The notes: generated by a model from the sequence alone, not told the origin. A stretch of 64,000 nucleotides of DNA from Penium margaritaceum (GCA_023375785.1 SZWC01000034.1:443243-507242), one strand, 5' to 3'; shown: positions 27,527 through 38,711, counted from the first letter of the stretch. Numbers and translations: made by a program.

Positions 27527-27736
27527 TCAAGGCATAAAATCTCTCCAGTTTCCCAGTGAGTCGCACGTGACCGACCCTCCACAATGGATAATAAGGCCGT
27601 GCCACATTAGGGATAAGTTGTTGCGGTCATGCTTGGCCAGGAGAAAGTGTAGGGTAGGATCGACAAGTGTGTGAAGCCCGCGTCTTAGTTCTTTGTTTAA
27701 CAGTTCAAGCTGAGCTTGAAAGTCGTCGGGACTGTC
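27527..27736 (-). pseudogene. 3' remnant of a copia gag, cut by LTR-B
   Basis: A minus-strand frame of 69 codons plus a TGA stop lies between LTR-B and the polypurine tract. Its sequence (for example ELRRGLHTLVD and LIIHCGG) resembles the C-terminal part of the gag at 28,386-29,093 (EVREGLKQVLG and LLLHCGV), so it is the C-terminus of the same kind of gag. It begins exactly where LTR-B ends, at codon phase 0, with no start codon: LTR-B interrupts the gene. Confidence 0.7.
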
Positions 27737-28340
27737 TGTCAGAAGAATGCAAACATGAGAACAGCAGCAGCAGAAGTAGGCAGAAGCGTCTTAACACGCA
27801 AGTGTAGTCAGCAGAGTGACGTAGGCGCGAGCGGTCTGAGGAGTTAGTCGCGGAGGCTGATAGAGGCTGAGACGCGAGGTAGTCGAGGTAGACAAGTGGG
27901 TGTGAGAGAGAGTGCTGGCGAGACGTGTGATGGTGTGCGGAGTAAGAGAGCTGAGCGAAGGAACGAGAGTGACAGAGGGAAGAGTTGAGAGGGACTTGCA
28001 AAGACAAGAAAAGCGAGGAGCGAGCAGAGCGAAGACACGGCGGCGAAGCCGCGGAACCAAGGGGGAACAGGATGAGCAGAACTGTTCTGGTTAACTCGAG
28101 GGAATGAACATCCTCTGTATTAAAAGGACAGAACAGAACACATGAGCAACGGCTTCTTTCCGCTAGCCGGACGTGGGTGACAGATGTCACTTTATTAGGG
28201 GATGACTTAACACATCGAACTCAACGGTCAGTCTGACCGAGAGCCGTTAGGTCAAGGTGGTTCGGTCTTGGACCTGAACCATTATTGAGAGCTCGGATAT
28301 TCTCCGAGAGACTTGGCTTATCAGATTCTGACTTCCAACA
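27737..28340 (-). repeat. LTR-B, second-subfamily LTR inside copy 2
   Basis: Starts TGTCAGAAGAATGC and resembles LTR-1 and LTR-D rather than LTR-A and LTR-C (GAACAGCAGCAGCAG near the border). It ends near 28,340 (CCAACA), directly before a polypurine tract, so it is the 3' LTR of another element. The matching 5' LTR is absent from the rest of the insertion. Confidence 0.82.
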
Positions 28341-28350
28341 CTCCCCGTGA
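28341..28350 (-). other. Polypurine tract next to LTR-B
   Basis: Minus strand TCACGGGGAG abuts LTR-B. One G of the usual run is changed to A. Confidence 0.7.
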
Positions 28351-28385
28351 ATCTGACAATATTTGAAGGAGAGCAACCTCTTGTG

Positions 28386-29093
28386 TTAGTGGTAGTATAT
28401 GTCCTCCCACATGGGTGAACGTTCTACTCCACAATGTAGCAGAAGGTTGTTCCACATTTCTCCGAGGTCGGAAGGAAAGTCATCCACCAGCTGATGAAGT
28501 TTTCATCCAAGGACTTGTTTAAGTCCTTCCCTGACTTCCTGGTTAACCTGCTCCTGGTACAGACGGAGGGTTTCATCAGAAACCGTTGGCCCCAGGTAGG
28601 TCAGATTTCCAAGTAGGGCATCAGCGATTCCGTAGCCATGCAGTATTTTGGGGTACAAGGCCTCGTACACCTGTTTTGTCCAAGCTTGTGCTGTAGAGGA
28701 GCGAGAGGTGGTACGCAGAACTCGCACTCTTCCAGTGATGTCTGGAAAACTGTCGTTGTTTTGGCACGTGGTTGCAACCCACTGTTTCCTCCAGGCTTGC
28801 TGCAGGATACGATGCCACCGTTCAGGGATGGAATTGGCCTTCAGTTGGCGATGACGGTAGGAAAGGTGGAGCAGCTCCTGAAGCAGACGGTAGACATTGA
28901 AGAAGGTGTCGTCATAGTCTGGGATGGGGCGATATGGCGAGCGAAGGTGTTCGTATTGTCTGGTGAGGAGCTGCGCCATGTTGTCTTGGTTGATGGGTGT
29001 TCTTCATGCCAGAGTAAGCACTTGGTTTTCCCAATCAACAACATTGCTTCCATCTTCTTCGAGTATGGCACATGTCTCCCAAGAGAGAGCCAT
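28386..29093 (-). pseudogene. Copia-type gag, interrupted by two stops
   Basis: The minus-strand frame opens at ATG (29,091-29,093) and ends at TAA (28,386-28,388), about 235 codons. Near the start it reads ILEEDGSNVVDWENQV, matching the copia gag N-terminal pattern (L..DG.N...W...V). The body is helical and basic (LLHLSYRHRQLK). TGA codons at about codon 30 and at 28,503-28,505 break it, so it is probably inactive. There is no CCHC zinc knuckle. Homologous C-termini occur at 27,527-27,736 and, more weakly, in 36,906-37,708. It is followed directly by a polypurine tract with no pol gene in between, so the family appears to encode gag alone. Copia assignment rests on the N-terminal motif, primer-binding site and LTR ends; fairly sure. 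Confidence 0.68.
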
Positions 29094-31557
29094 GTGAATT
29101 AGGGAGAGAAGGGATGACACTGTCACTTTGTGTCAACCACATGAGAGGCCCTTCCTCAGCTGATCTGCTGTATCCCTGTAGGGAGGTGGAGATGAGCGAG
29201 AAGGGCGAGACTAGGTGGAGGGGAGAAAAGAGGCTGCTGTAGAAGGGAGATTGTGGAGACGGTGGTGGATGTGTAGGATGTCACACAACAGGGGATGCGG
29301 TCGGGCGAATCCGTGCGCCGAGCGGATGCTGAAGGCGGATGATGGCGTAGGATGATGGCGGATGACTGAGCGAGCACGGGGAAGAAACCACGTGCGCTTG
29401 CGAGGTTTCAGCGTGGGCGCAGGTCGTCGCGACTCGAGCGATGCAGTCGGGCGGCTCCTTGTGGCGGGTAGGGAATGAGGCTGAGGATAGTATGAATGGC
29501 GGAAAAGCGACTGATGATGGAGTGGGCGCAGGGGTGGAACCACATGCGCGGCGGATGTTTTCGGCGTGGGCGCAGGTCGTCGTGGAATGGGCGATACGAC
29601 CGGGCGGATCCTTGTGCTGAGCTGAAGGTGATGCAGATGACGAGGAACGATTGATGATGGAGTGGGCGCAGGGGCGAAACCACGTGTGTGATTGAAATAG
29701 GGGAGTAGGATGCGACAAGGGGGAGGCAGGTGCCAACGCGTCGCGATAAATCTACTTCCAGCGTGGGTGCAGGCTGCTGCAAAGCGGGCAGCTAGCTCGT
29801 GCAGATCCTTGTGCTGGCCACAGATGCAAGTGATGATTACTGAAGCGGAGGCTGATGACGATAGATGAGTGGGCGCAGCGGCCAGCCTGTCAATGGTATG
29901 AGTGTAGACGAGAAGAGAGGGGGTGAAGGTAGATGGTGAAGAAAGGGTGATGGAAGGAATGGTGAGCGCAGGTCGTCGCAGGACAAGTAAAGCAACCAGG
30001 CGGATCCTTGTGCCGTGCGGACGATACGGAAGCGATCAGGTGCAGGCGGAGCCGGCTCATGAATGAGTGGGCGCAGGGGCGAAACCTCGTGCGTATCTGA
30101 GCAGAAAGGTAGAATGCGGCAAGGGGAAGGCAGGTGCCAATGCGCCGCGAGAAATCTGCTGGCAGGCATGGGTGCAGGCTGCCGCGAAGCGGGCAGCATG
30201 CTCGTGCAGGTCCTTGTGCTGGTTGCAGGTGCGGATGATGATGAAGTGGAGGCTGATGAAATAGGAGTGGGCACAAGGACAGAACCACGTGCGCTGTGAA
30301 GTAGATAAGTAGAATGCGGCAAGGGGAAGGTAGGGGCCAATGCGCCATGAGAAATTTGTTTCCGGTGTAGGTGCAGGCTGCTGTGAAGGGGGCAGCTAAC
30401 TCGTGCGGGTCCTTGTGCTGGCCGCAGATGCGGGTGATGATTGAGCGGAAATTGATGAAAGAGGAGTGGGCGCAGGGGCGAAACCACGTGCACTGTAAAC
30501 GTTTTCGGCGTGGACGTATGTCGTCGCGAAGCGGGCGATGCGACCAGCCGGATCCTTGTGCCGAGCGAACGATGCGGAACCGAAATGGGAGGAGGCGGAG
30601 GCGGCTGATGGTTGAGTGGGTGCAGGAGCAGAACCACGTGCGCTGGTGACGAAGGCTGATGAGAACTGATGAGACGGCGGCGCGGATGATGTTGAGAGCG
30701 GCTCGAAGAAGATGGAGGAGGAGGAGGGTTGAGGACAGGAGATGAAGGTGATGATGACACGAAGATGAACGAAGGGAAGGGTAGTGCAGATGATGCGTGC
30801 GTGATGGAGGCGAAATATGAGAATGGTGGCAGGGAGAGAATGGCAGCAAGATGCGGCAACCAAGTGCTCTGCTTTCAGAAGAGTGATGGCTTGTTCCCCA
30901 GTTGGCCTGAGACCGACGGGCAGAAAGACTGGCGGTGTCCGATGTCCTGTAAGCAAGAGGAAGTTGGCTGCAGCGACGCAATTCATGCGGCAAGCAAAGA
31001 CACTGATTCGCTGATGTCAGGAGAGTGACGGCTTGTTCCCCAGTTGGCTCGCAATGGGAGCAGGAAGACTGGTGGTGTCCGATATCCTGACGGCGAGAGT
31101 TAAGCTACTGCTGCTGATGATGTGAGAAGGCGGTGCAAGGACGCGGCTCGAGCGAAGGATGGTGAGGAGCTGAGAAGGTTGAGGCTGATGCAGCAGATGC
31201 GGCTGGTGAGAGGGGTGAGAAAGGTGAGGGGACTTGAGGTGGCAAAGGTGATGAGAGGTAGCTGATTGTGGGCAGCAAGAAGCTTCACGGAAGTTGACGG
31301 CGGTGGCTGCTCGAGAGCTGCTTGCGGCTGGTGTACACAACGAGTCACCGATTGTTGGCCATGGGTGCGAAATGGGCGCAGGGCTTCCTTCGGATGACGA
31401 GCCGTTGCTTCAGCGCAAGGAGCACTTCAAGCGATGCTGCTGATGTCAGCTGCTGATGAAGCGGAGAGGCGCGAAGTAGAGGGGTGCAGATTCGATACAT
31501 GAGGTAGTGATGTCGGCTGAGTGATGACGAGGTCACGAGGCACCAAGTGATGTTTCC
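29094..31557 (-). other. Long untranslated leader of copia copy 2
   Basis: About 2.5 kb between primer-binding site and gag, GC-rich, with repeated modules at 29,265-30,655 and the duplicated GGCTTGTTCCCCAGTTGG block at about 30,890 and 31,030. Overlapping open frames of 196, 340 and 367 codons run along the minus strand in different phases. They share no motif with known proteins and read Pro/Arg/His/Ser-rich repeats in every frame, so I do not call them genes. Confidence 0.65.
29265..30655 (-). repeat. Repeated GC-rich leader modules, copy 2
   Basis: Eight or so diverged modules recur at about 100-200-bp intervals (TCCTTGTG-type cores near 29,290, 29,450, 29,600, 29,805, 30,010, 30,205, 30,405 and 30,550). 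There are two alternating versions: one with GCGACCGGGCGGATCC and one with GGCAGCTAGCTCGTGCAG. More modules are present than in copies 1 and 3, so the array changes length between copies. Confidence 0.75.
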
Positions 31558-31573
31558 TGATGCTCTGATACCT
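31558..31573 (-). other. Primer-binding site (initiator Met tRNA), copy 2
   Basis: Minus strand AGGTATCAGAGCATCA next to LTR-C. It differs from the canonical site only in the first base (A for T), and otherwise equals the site of copy 1. Confidence 0.88.
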
Positions 31574-32238
31574 TATCAGAAGAATGAAATGAGCGGGAAT
31601 GGCAAGAGCAGAAGCAAGCATAAGGAGTGAAGCAGGCAGAAGTGACGTAGTGGAGTGATGGAGGAAGAGCGGTGAGCGCGGACCCAAGGAGTTAGTCGCA
31701 GAGTCGCGAAAGGACGCGATCAACTAGGATTCCAAGGTAGAAAGAGCGCGGATGAGAGAACTTGAGAACGAAGAGAGGAAGGCGTCGGAAGCGAAAGGTT
31801 GAGGGTGGCGAAGCGAAGGGCCGTGAGGAGATGGAGGTTGGCGAAGGCAATGGAAGTGAGAGGCGAGCAGAGTGAGAATACGGCGGTGAAGCCGCGGAAC
31901 CAAAGGGAACAGGATGAATAGAACTGTTCTGGTTAAGCTAGGAGGGAATGGACATCCTCCTGATAGGAAACAGAACAATACAAAAAAGGAAAGCCACAGC
32001 TTCTTGTGCACTAGCCGGACGTGCTTGCAGTCAGGCCGCTTATTAGGGGATTACTCGGTATCGTGCCGTTGGTCAGTTCTCACCATCAACGGTACGTGTA
32101 TGATGGCACCGAGGTGGTTTATGCTGAGGCTTGAACTGTTATTGAGAGTTCTCGGCATTTCTGAGAGAGGAGGAGCCAGAAAACTCCTGGAGCTTAACCC
32201 GTTGGGTGTCCTGCCTTGACCGAAACATCATTCCGACA
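31574..32238 (-). repeat. LTR-C, 5' LTR of copia copy 2
   Basis: 665 bp, same length as LTR-A and closely similar throughout. The left terminus is mutated (TATCAGAAG for TGTCAGAAG) and the right terminus reads TTCCGACA. Followed by GTTTG. Confidence 0.93.
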
Positions 32239-32243
32239 GTTTG
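32239..32243. repeat. Right target-site duplication GTTTG of copy 2
   Basis: Partner of 26,842-26,846; the satellite resumes in phase (GTTTGTACCTACAAGG). Confidence 0.9.
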
Positions 32244-35200
32244 TACCTACAAGGCCATGCCCAATATATCTGTATTGTGATTGGCACTCTGACCGGGCTG
32301 AGTCGTATTACGAGTTGTAGAAGTTGAAATCACTTGGTAAACTCTGTGGTCATGGTCAGTGGTACATGCCAACTTTGTCAAGGCTTCGCACACAATAGCC
32401 GCACCGAGCCACCACTATTCTACCGTGTTTGTACCCGCAAAATCATGCCTAGTACATCTGCACTGTGATTGGACACTCTGATTGTGGCTGACTCGTGTTA
32501 TGATCAATAGAAGTAAAAGTCACTTGGAAAACTTTGTGGTCATGGTCAGTGGCACATGCCAACTTTGTCAAGGAATTGGGCACTATAGCCACGCCGAGCC
32601 TCCAGTATTCTACCTTGTTTGTACCTGCAAGGCCATGTCTTGTATATCTGCACTGTGATTGGCACTCAAACCGGGCTGACTCGTGTTACGATTCGTACAA
32701 GTTAAAGTCACTTGGTAAACTTTGTTCATGGTCAGTGGCACATGCCAACTTTGTCAAGGCATTACGCACAATAGCCGCACCGAGCCACCAGTATTCTAAT
32801 GTGTCTGCACCTGCAAGGTCATGCCCAATACATCTTCACTGTGATTGGACACTCTGACCGTGGCTGTCTTGTGTTATGATCAATAGAAGTAAAAGTCATT
32901 TGGAAAACCTTGTGTTCATGGTCATTGGTACATGCCAACTTTGACAAGGTATTGCGCACAATCGCCACACAGAGCCACCATATTCTACCTTGTGTATACT
33001 TGTAAGACCATGCCCAGTATATCTGCACTATTATTGGACACTCTGACCGTGGCTGACTCGTGTTATGATTCGTAGAAGTTAATGTCACTTGGTAAACTTT
33101 GTGGTCATGGTCAGTTGCACATGCCAACGTTGTGAAGGTATTGCGCTCAATAGCCACACCAAGCCTTCTGTATTGTACCTTGTTTGCACGTGAAAGATCA
33201 TGCCTAATACATCTGCACTGTGATTGGACACTCTGACCGTGGCTGACTCGTGTTATGATCAATAGAAGTAAAATTCACTTGGATACATTTGTGGTCATGG
33301 TCGGTGGCACATGCCAACTTTGTCAGGACATTTCGCACAATACCCACACCGAGCCACCAGTATTCTACCTTGTTGGAACCTACAAGGTCATGCCCAGTAT
33401 ATCTGCACTGCGCTTGGACACTCTGACCGTGGCTGACTCGTGTTATGATTCGTAGAAGTTAAAGTCACTTGGTAAACTTTGTGGTCATGGTCAGTGGCAC
33501 ATGCCAACTTTGTCAAGGCATTACGCACAATAGCCGCACTGACCCACAAGTATTCTAACGTGTTTGCACCTGTAAGGTCATGCCTAGTACATCTGCACTG
33601 TGATTGGACACTCTGACCGTGGCTGACTCGTGTTATGATCAATAGAAGTAAAAGTCGGTTGGTAAACCTTGTGTTCATGGTCAGTGGCACATGCCACCTT
33701 TGTCAAGGCATTACGCACAATAGCCACTCGGAGCCACCAGTATTCTACCTTGTTTGTACCTGCAAGGCCAGGTCCAGTATATCTGCACTGTGATTGGACA
33801 CTCTGACCGTGGCTGACTCGTGTTATGATTCGTAGAAGTTAAAGCCACTTGGTAAACTTTGTGGTCATGGCCAGTGGCACATGCCAACTTTGTCAAGGCA
33901 TTGCGCACAATAGCCACACCGAGCCACCTGTATTGTACCTTGTTTGCACCTGCAAGATCATGCCTAGTACATCTACACTTTGATTGGACACTCTGACCAT
34001 GGCTGACACGTGGTATGATCAATAGAACTAAAAGTCACTTGGATACATTTGTGGTCATGGTCAGTGGCACGTACCAAATTTGTCAAGGCATTGCGCACAA
34101 TACCCACACCGAGCCACCAGTATTCTACCTTGTTTGTACCTACAAGGTCATGCCCAGTATATCTGCACTGCGCTTTGACACTCTGACCGTGGCTGATTTG
34201 TGTTATGATTCATAGCCGTTTAAGGTTCTTGGTAAACTTTGTGGTCATGATCAGTGGCACATGCCAACATTGTCAAGGCATTGCGTACAATAGCCGTGCC
34301 AAGACACCGGTTTTTTACCCCGTTTATACCTGCAGGGTCATGCATATTAGATGTGCGCTGTGATTGGGCACTCTCACTATGGCTGACTCGTGTTACGATT
34401 CGTAGAAGTTAAAGTCACTTGGTAAACTTTGTGGTCATGGTCAGTGGCACATGCCACCTTTGTCAAGGCGTTGCGCACAATAGCCACATCGAACCACCAG
34501 TATTGTACCTTGTTTGCCCCTGTAAGATCGTGCCTAGTACATCTGCTCTGTGATTGGACACTCTAACCGTGGCTTACTCCTGTTGTGATCATTAGAAGTA
34601 ATAGTCACTTGGATATATTTGTGGTCATGGTCAGTGGCACATGCCAACTTTGTCAAGGCATTGCGCATAATAGCCACACGAAGCCACCAGTATTCTACCT
34701 TGTTTGCACCTTCAAGATCATGCCCACTATATCTCCATTGTGATTGGACACTCTAACCGTAGCTGACTCGTGTAATGATTCATAGCCATTTAAGGAACTT
34801 TGTAAACTTTGTGGTCATGGTCAGCCACACATGCCAACTTTGTCAAGGCATTACGCACAATAGCCAAACCGAGCCGCCAGTATTGTACCTCGTTTGCACC
34901 TGCAAGATCATATCTAGTACATCTACACTGTGATTGGACACTCTGACCGTGGCTGACTCGTGTTATGATCAATAGAAGTAAAAGTCACTTTGATACATTT
35001 GTCGTCATGGTTAGTGGCACATGCCAACTTTGTGAAGGCATGGCGCACAATAGCCAAAACGAGCCACCAGTATTCTACCTTGTTTGTACCTGCAAGGTCA
35101 TGCCCAGTATATCTGCACTATGATTGGACACTCTGACCGTGGCTGAATCATATTATGATCAATAGAAGTAAAAGTCACTTGGATACATTTATGGTCATGG

Positions 35201-35522
35201 TCAGTGGCACATGCCAACGTTGTCAAGGCATTGTGCACAATAGCCACACTGAGCCACCAGTATTTTTGTACCTGCAACTTCATGCCTAGTACATCTGCAA
35301 TGTGATTGGGCACTCTCACAGTGGCTGACTCGTGTTATGATTTGTAGAAGTTAAAGTCACATGGTAAACTTTGTGGTCATGGTCAGAGGCACATGCCAAC
35401 TTTGTCAAGGCATTGCGCACAATAGCCGTGCCAAGCCACCAGCATTGTACCTTGTTTGCACCTCCAAGATCATGCCTAGTACATCTACACAATGACTCGA
35501 CACTCTGACCGTGGCTCACTCA

Positions 35523-35911
35523 TGTTATGATCAATAGAAGTAAAAGTCACTTGGATACATTTGTGGTCATGGTCAGTGGCACATGCCAACTTTGTCAAGG
35601 CATTGCGCATAATAGCCACACCGAGCCACCAGTATTCTACCTTGTTTGCACCTGCAAGATCATGCCCAGTATATGTGCACAGTGATTGGACAATCTGACC
35701 GTGGCTGACTCGTGTTATGATCAATAGAAGTAAAAGTCACTTGGATACATTTGTGGTCATGGTCAGTGGCACATGCCAACTTTGTCAAGGCATTGCGCAT
35801 AATAGCCACACCGAGCCACCAGTATTCTACCTTGTTTGCACCTGCAAGATCATGCCCAGTATATGTGCACAGTGATTGGACAATCTGACCGTGGCTGACT
35901 CGTGTTATGAT
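35523..35911 (-). repeat. Exact tandem duplication of one monomer
   Basis: 35,523-35,721 and 35,713-35,911 are identical at a 190-bp offset over 199 bases, including private variants (ATATGTGCACAGTGATTGG and GACAATCTGACC). Neighbouring monomers differ at many positions, so this is a very recent single-unit duplication or an assembly duplication. Confidence 0.9.
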
Positions 35912-36235
35912 TCATAGCCGTTTAAGGAACTTGGTAAACTTTGTGGTCATGGTCATTGGCACATGCCAACATTGTCAAGGCATTGCGCACAATAGCCACA
36001 CCGAGCCACCAGTATTGTACCTGATTGCACCTGCAAGATCATGCCTAGTACATCTGCACTGTGGTTGGATACTCTGAGCGTGGCTGACTCGTGTTATGAT
36101 CAATAGAATTAAAAGTCACTTGGATACATTTGTGGTCATGGTGAGTGGCACATGCCAACTTTGTCAAGGCATTGCGCACGATAGCCACACTGAGTCACCA
36201 GTATTCTACCTTGTTTGTGCCTGCAAGGTCATGCC

Positions 36236-36861
36236 TGTCAGAAGAATGTAGACACGAGAACAGCAGTGGCAGAAGCTGGCAGAAGCGTTAAGACATGCAA
36301 GTGTACGTCAGCAGAGTGACGTAACCGAGAACGGTGCGAGGAGTTAGTCGCGGAAGCTGATAGGGGCTGAGACGCGAGGTAGCCGAGGTAGACAGGTTGA
36401 TGTGAGAGAGTGCTGGCGAGGTGAGTGATGGTTTGCGGAGTAAGAGAGCTGAGCGAAGGAGTGAGAGTGACGGAGCGAAGCGTTGAGAGGGGCTGGCGAA
36501 GACAGGGAATGCGAGGAGCGACCAGAACGAAGACACGGCTGCGAAGCCGCGGAACCAAAGGGGAACAGGATGGGCATAACTGTTCTGGTTAAACATTGAG
36601 GGAATGAACGTCCTCATTATATCAAGACCGAACAGGACAGAGAGTGTGAAACGGCTTATTGTGCACTAGCCGGACGTGCTTGCGGTCGGACCGCTTATTA
36701 GAGGATTGCTCGGTAGGAGTTCCGTTGGTCGGTGGGTGACCGTTAACGGCTATTTGGAGGTGTCACCGAGGTGGTTCAAGACCGGAGCTGAACCGTTATT
36801 CAAAGTGCCTGATGTATTCAGGCGGCAGGAGTTGATGGTGGTCATCTTCTTAATTCTGACA
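36236..36861 (-). repeat. LTR-D, 3' LTR of copia copy 3
   Basis: 626 bp from TGTCAGAAGAATG to TTCTGACA, same subfamily as LTR-1 and LTR-B. Confidence 0.9.
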
Positions 36862-36867
36862 CCCCCC
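36862..36867 (-). other. Polypurine tract next to LTR-D
   Basis: Minus strand CACGGGGGG abuts the LTR. It matches the tract at 27,512, which fixes LTR-D as a 3' LTR. Confidence 0.85.
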
Positions 36868-37116
36868 GTGAAGATGACCCCTGAAGTGACTCCTGAGTTG
36901 AGGTTTTACAGGTTTGGTGGAGGTGGTGAAAAAGGAAGTTGGGCCAGGGTAGGACGAGGAGGTGGTTGAGGTAGTTGATCCATAGATATCTGATAGGGAG
37001 AGGTAGTGCGTAGGTGATGAAGGCGATGCGCATGGATGCAGCGTTGACGAATGTTGCGGAAGACGTTATTCAGTGGGTAAGTTCCTGAGCAATGGTTTTC
37101 CAGGATGTCGTCAAAC

Positions 37117-37704
37117 GTCGTGTCAGTGGTAAGACAGAGGAGACAAAGAATCAGTTCTTTGACTTCGAACCAGTGATTCCAGTAGACCTCCAGAGATGAA
37201 GTGGTGGGAAAGTTGGTCTGCATTTGCCCCGTGAATGGTTAAAAGTGGAGGATATTAGTCACACTGTTGTGATCAAGGGCGATGGTTTGAACCATATTGT
37301 CCCAAATTGGTCTCCATTATGGAAGGTTGTGTTGTCCGAGCTCGTTGAAGTGGAGGATGCGTGAGGGTTCGACGATAGAACNNNNNNNNNNNNNNNNNNN
37401 NNNNNNNNNNNNNNNNNNNNNNNNNNNNNNNNNNNNNNNGTCGTGTCAGTGGTAAGATAGAGGAGACCAAGAATCAGTTATTTGACTTCGAACCAGTGAT
37501 TCCAGTAGACCTCCAGAGATGAAGTGGTGGGAAAGTTGGTCTGCATTTGCCCCGTGAATGGTTAAAAGTGGAGGATATTAGTCACACTGTTGTGATCAAG
37601 GGCGATGGTTTGAACCATATTGTCCCAAATTGGTCTCCATTATGGAAGGTTGTGTTGTCCGAGCTCGTTGAAGTGGAGGATGCGTGAGGGTTCGACGATA
37701 GAAC
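37117..37704. repeat. 265-bp duplication flanking the gap
   Basis: 37,117-37,381 and 37,440-37,704 are the same sequence with about three to four differences, for example AAGACAGAGG versus AAGATAGAGG near the start. This pattern is typical of two haplotypes or contig ends joined without merging, although a real tandem duplication is possible. Confidence 0.9.
37382..37439. other. Assembly gap (58 Ns)
   Basis: A run of undetermined bases flanked by a near-identical 265-bp duplication. Sequence order here should not be trusted. Confidence 0.99.
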
Positions 37705-37708
37705 CCAT

Positions 37709-38711
37709 TGATGCGAGTATCTCTCGAACCCAGTGTGTCATGTGTACGGGCTGATGTTGAGAGAAGTGATGAAGTGTGGTTGTTAGTCTCGGCGGATGAC
37801 GAGAGGGAGCTCGTGATGCCAGAGAACACAGAGGCTGATGATGAAGATGGAGTAGGGAAGTCTGAGCAGAGAAGTGGGTACATGTCACCATGAAGCGGGT
37901 GATGTGACCTGACGGATTCGTGTGCCGAGCTGGAAGCGACGTGGAGGCAGAGGAAGCGATTGATGAATGAGTCGGCGCAGGGGCAGAACCACGTGCGCTG
38001 CGAAGTTTCGGCGTGGGCGCAGGTCGTCGTGACTCGAGCGATGCGACCGGGTGGATCCTTGTGCCGAGCAAAGGATGATGCTGACAGAGGAGTAGCGATT
38101 GATGATGGAGTGGGCGCAGGGGCGAGATCACGTGTGCGACTGAAATAGGGGAGTATGATGCGGCAAGGGGAAGGCAGATGCCAATGCGCCGCGATAAATC
38201 TGCTGCCGGCGTGGGTGCAGGCTACTGCAAAGTGGGCAGCTAGCTCGTGGAGATCATAGTGCCGGCCACAGATGCTGATGATGATTGCTGAAGCGGAAGC
38301 TGATGATGATGACGGAGTGGGCGCAGGGGCGAGCCGCGTGCGCTGAAGGAAGTTTTGGCGTGGATGCAGATCGTCGCGGAACAGGCGATGCGACCGGGCG
38401 TATCGTTATGCCGAGATGAAAGCGATTGCAGAAGCGGAGGAAGCGATTGATTGATGAGTGGGCGCAGGGGCGGAACCACGTGCGCTGCAAAACTATGCTG
38501 ATGAGGAGGAGGCGATGCAGAGGCGGCGCGGAGGATGCTGATGATGGAGAGGTAGAGACAAGGCAGGACGAGGCGGTTGATGGAGCTAAGGAGGCTGGAG
38601 CAGGGATGGCAGGTATGGCTGATGGAAGCAGACGAGGATGATGCGAACAGTGAATACTGGAGGATGATAATGGTGCTGGAGAAGAGAGGTAGGGAGCGAT
38701 GCGAGCAGAGG
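37709..38711 (-). other. Leader of copia copy 3 with repeated modules
   Basis: Contains the same GC-rich modules as copies 1 and 2 (near 37,915, 38,045, 38,235 and 38,395), upstream of the gag. No supported gene. Confidence 0.7.

Larger units (their letters stand above)
26847..32238 (-). mobile_element. Copia insertion with paired LTRs and chimeric gag-only interior, copy 2
   Basis: Bounded by two 665-bp LTRs (26,847-27,511 and 31,574-32,238) and flanked by GTTTG at 26,842-26,846 and 32,239-32,243, the expected 5-bp target duplication. The insertion lies in reverse satellite that continues in phase on both sides. Reading along the minus strand: LTR-C, primer-binding site, leader of about 2.5 kb, gag, polypurine tract, LTR-B of a different subfamily, the end of a second gag, polypurine tract, LTR-A. 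No protease, integrase, RT or RNase H frame is visible. The interior is therefore a composite of two related non-autonomous elements. LTR-A and LTR-C differ at several percent of positions by eye, so the insertion is not recent. Confidence 0.88.
32239..36235 (-). repeat. 190-bp satellite array, reverse orientation, segment 3
   Basis: Continuation of segment 2 after the copia insertion, about 21 monomers, same orientation and subtypes. It ends inside a monomer (AAGGTCATGCC) where LTR-D begins. Confidence 0.96.
36906..37708 (-). pseudogene. Degenerate copia gag split by an assembly gap
   Basis: The minus-strand frame starts at ATG (37,706-37,708; MGSIVEP) and reads ILHFNELGQHNLP, then after an in-frame TAA, WRPIWDNMVQTIAL, the FN..G..N...W pattern of copia gag N-termini. 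A second TAA lies at 37,562-37,564. Beyond the gap the frame continues as TNFPTTSSLEVYWNHWFEV to a stop at 36,906. A 265-bp segment is present on both sides of the Ns, so the true gene is shorter than it looks. It is probably inactive, unless the TAA codons are read through. Confidence 0.6.
36236..38711 (-). mobile_element. Truncated copia element, copy 3 (minus strand)
   Basis: Third minus-strand member of the family: 3' LTR (LTR-D), polypurine tract, degenerate gag, and leader modules. It stops at about 38,712 where gypsy integrase sequence begins, so its primer-binding site and 5' LTR are missing. The break falls in leader sequence that copy 1 carries at about 19,270-19,300 (GAGAGGTAGGGAGCGATGC). 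Confidence 0.82.

Noticed and set aside
29837-30993. Overlapping minus-strand frames of 340 and 367 codons, and 204 codons at 18,298-18,912
   Set aside because: Different phases of the same GC-rich leader modules are all open, encode only low-complexity Pro/Ser/Arg/His repeats, and lie between primer-binding site and gag.
27187-32219. Two similar 101-codon plus-strand frames (27,187-27,492 and 31,914-32,219)
   Set aside because: They are the same position in the paired LTRs and antisense to the element. Their similarity reflects LTR homology, not coding constraint.
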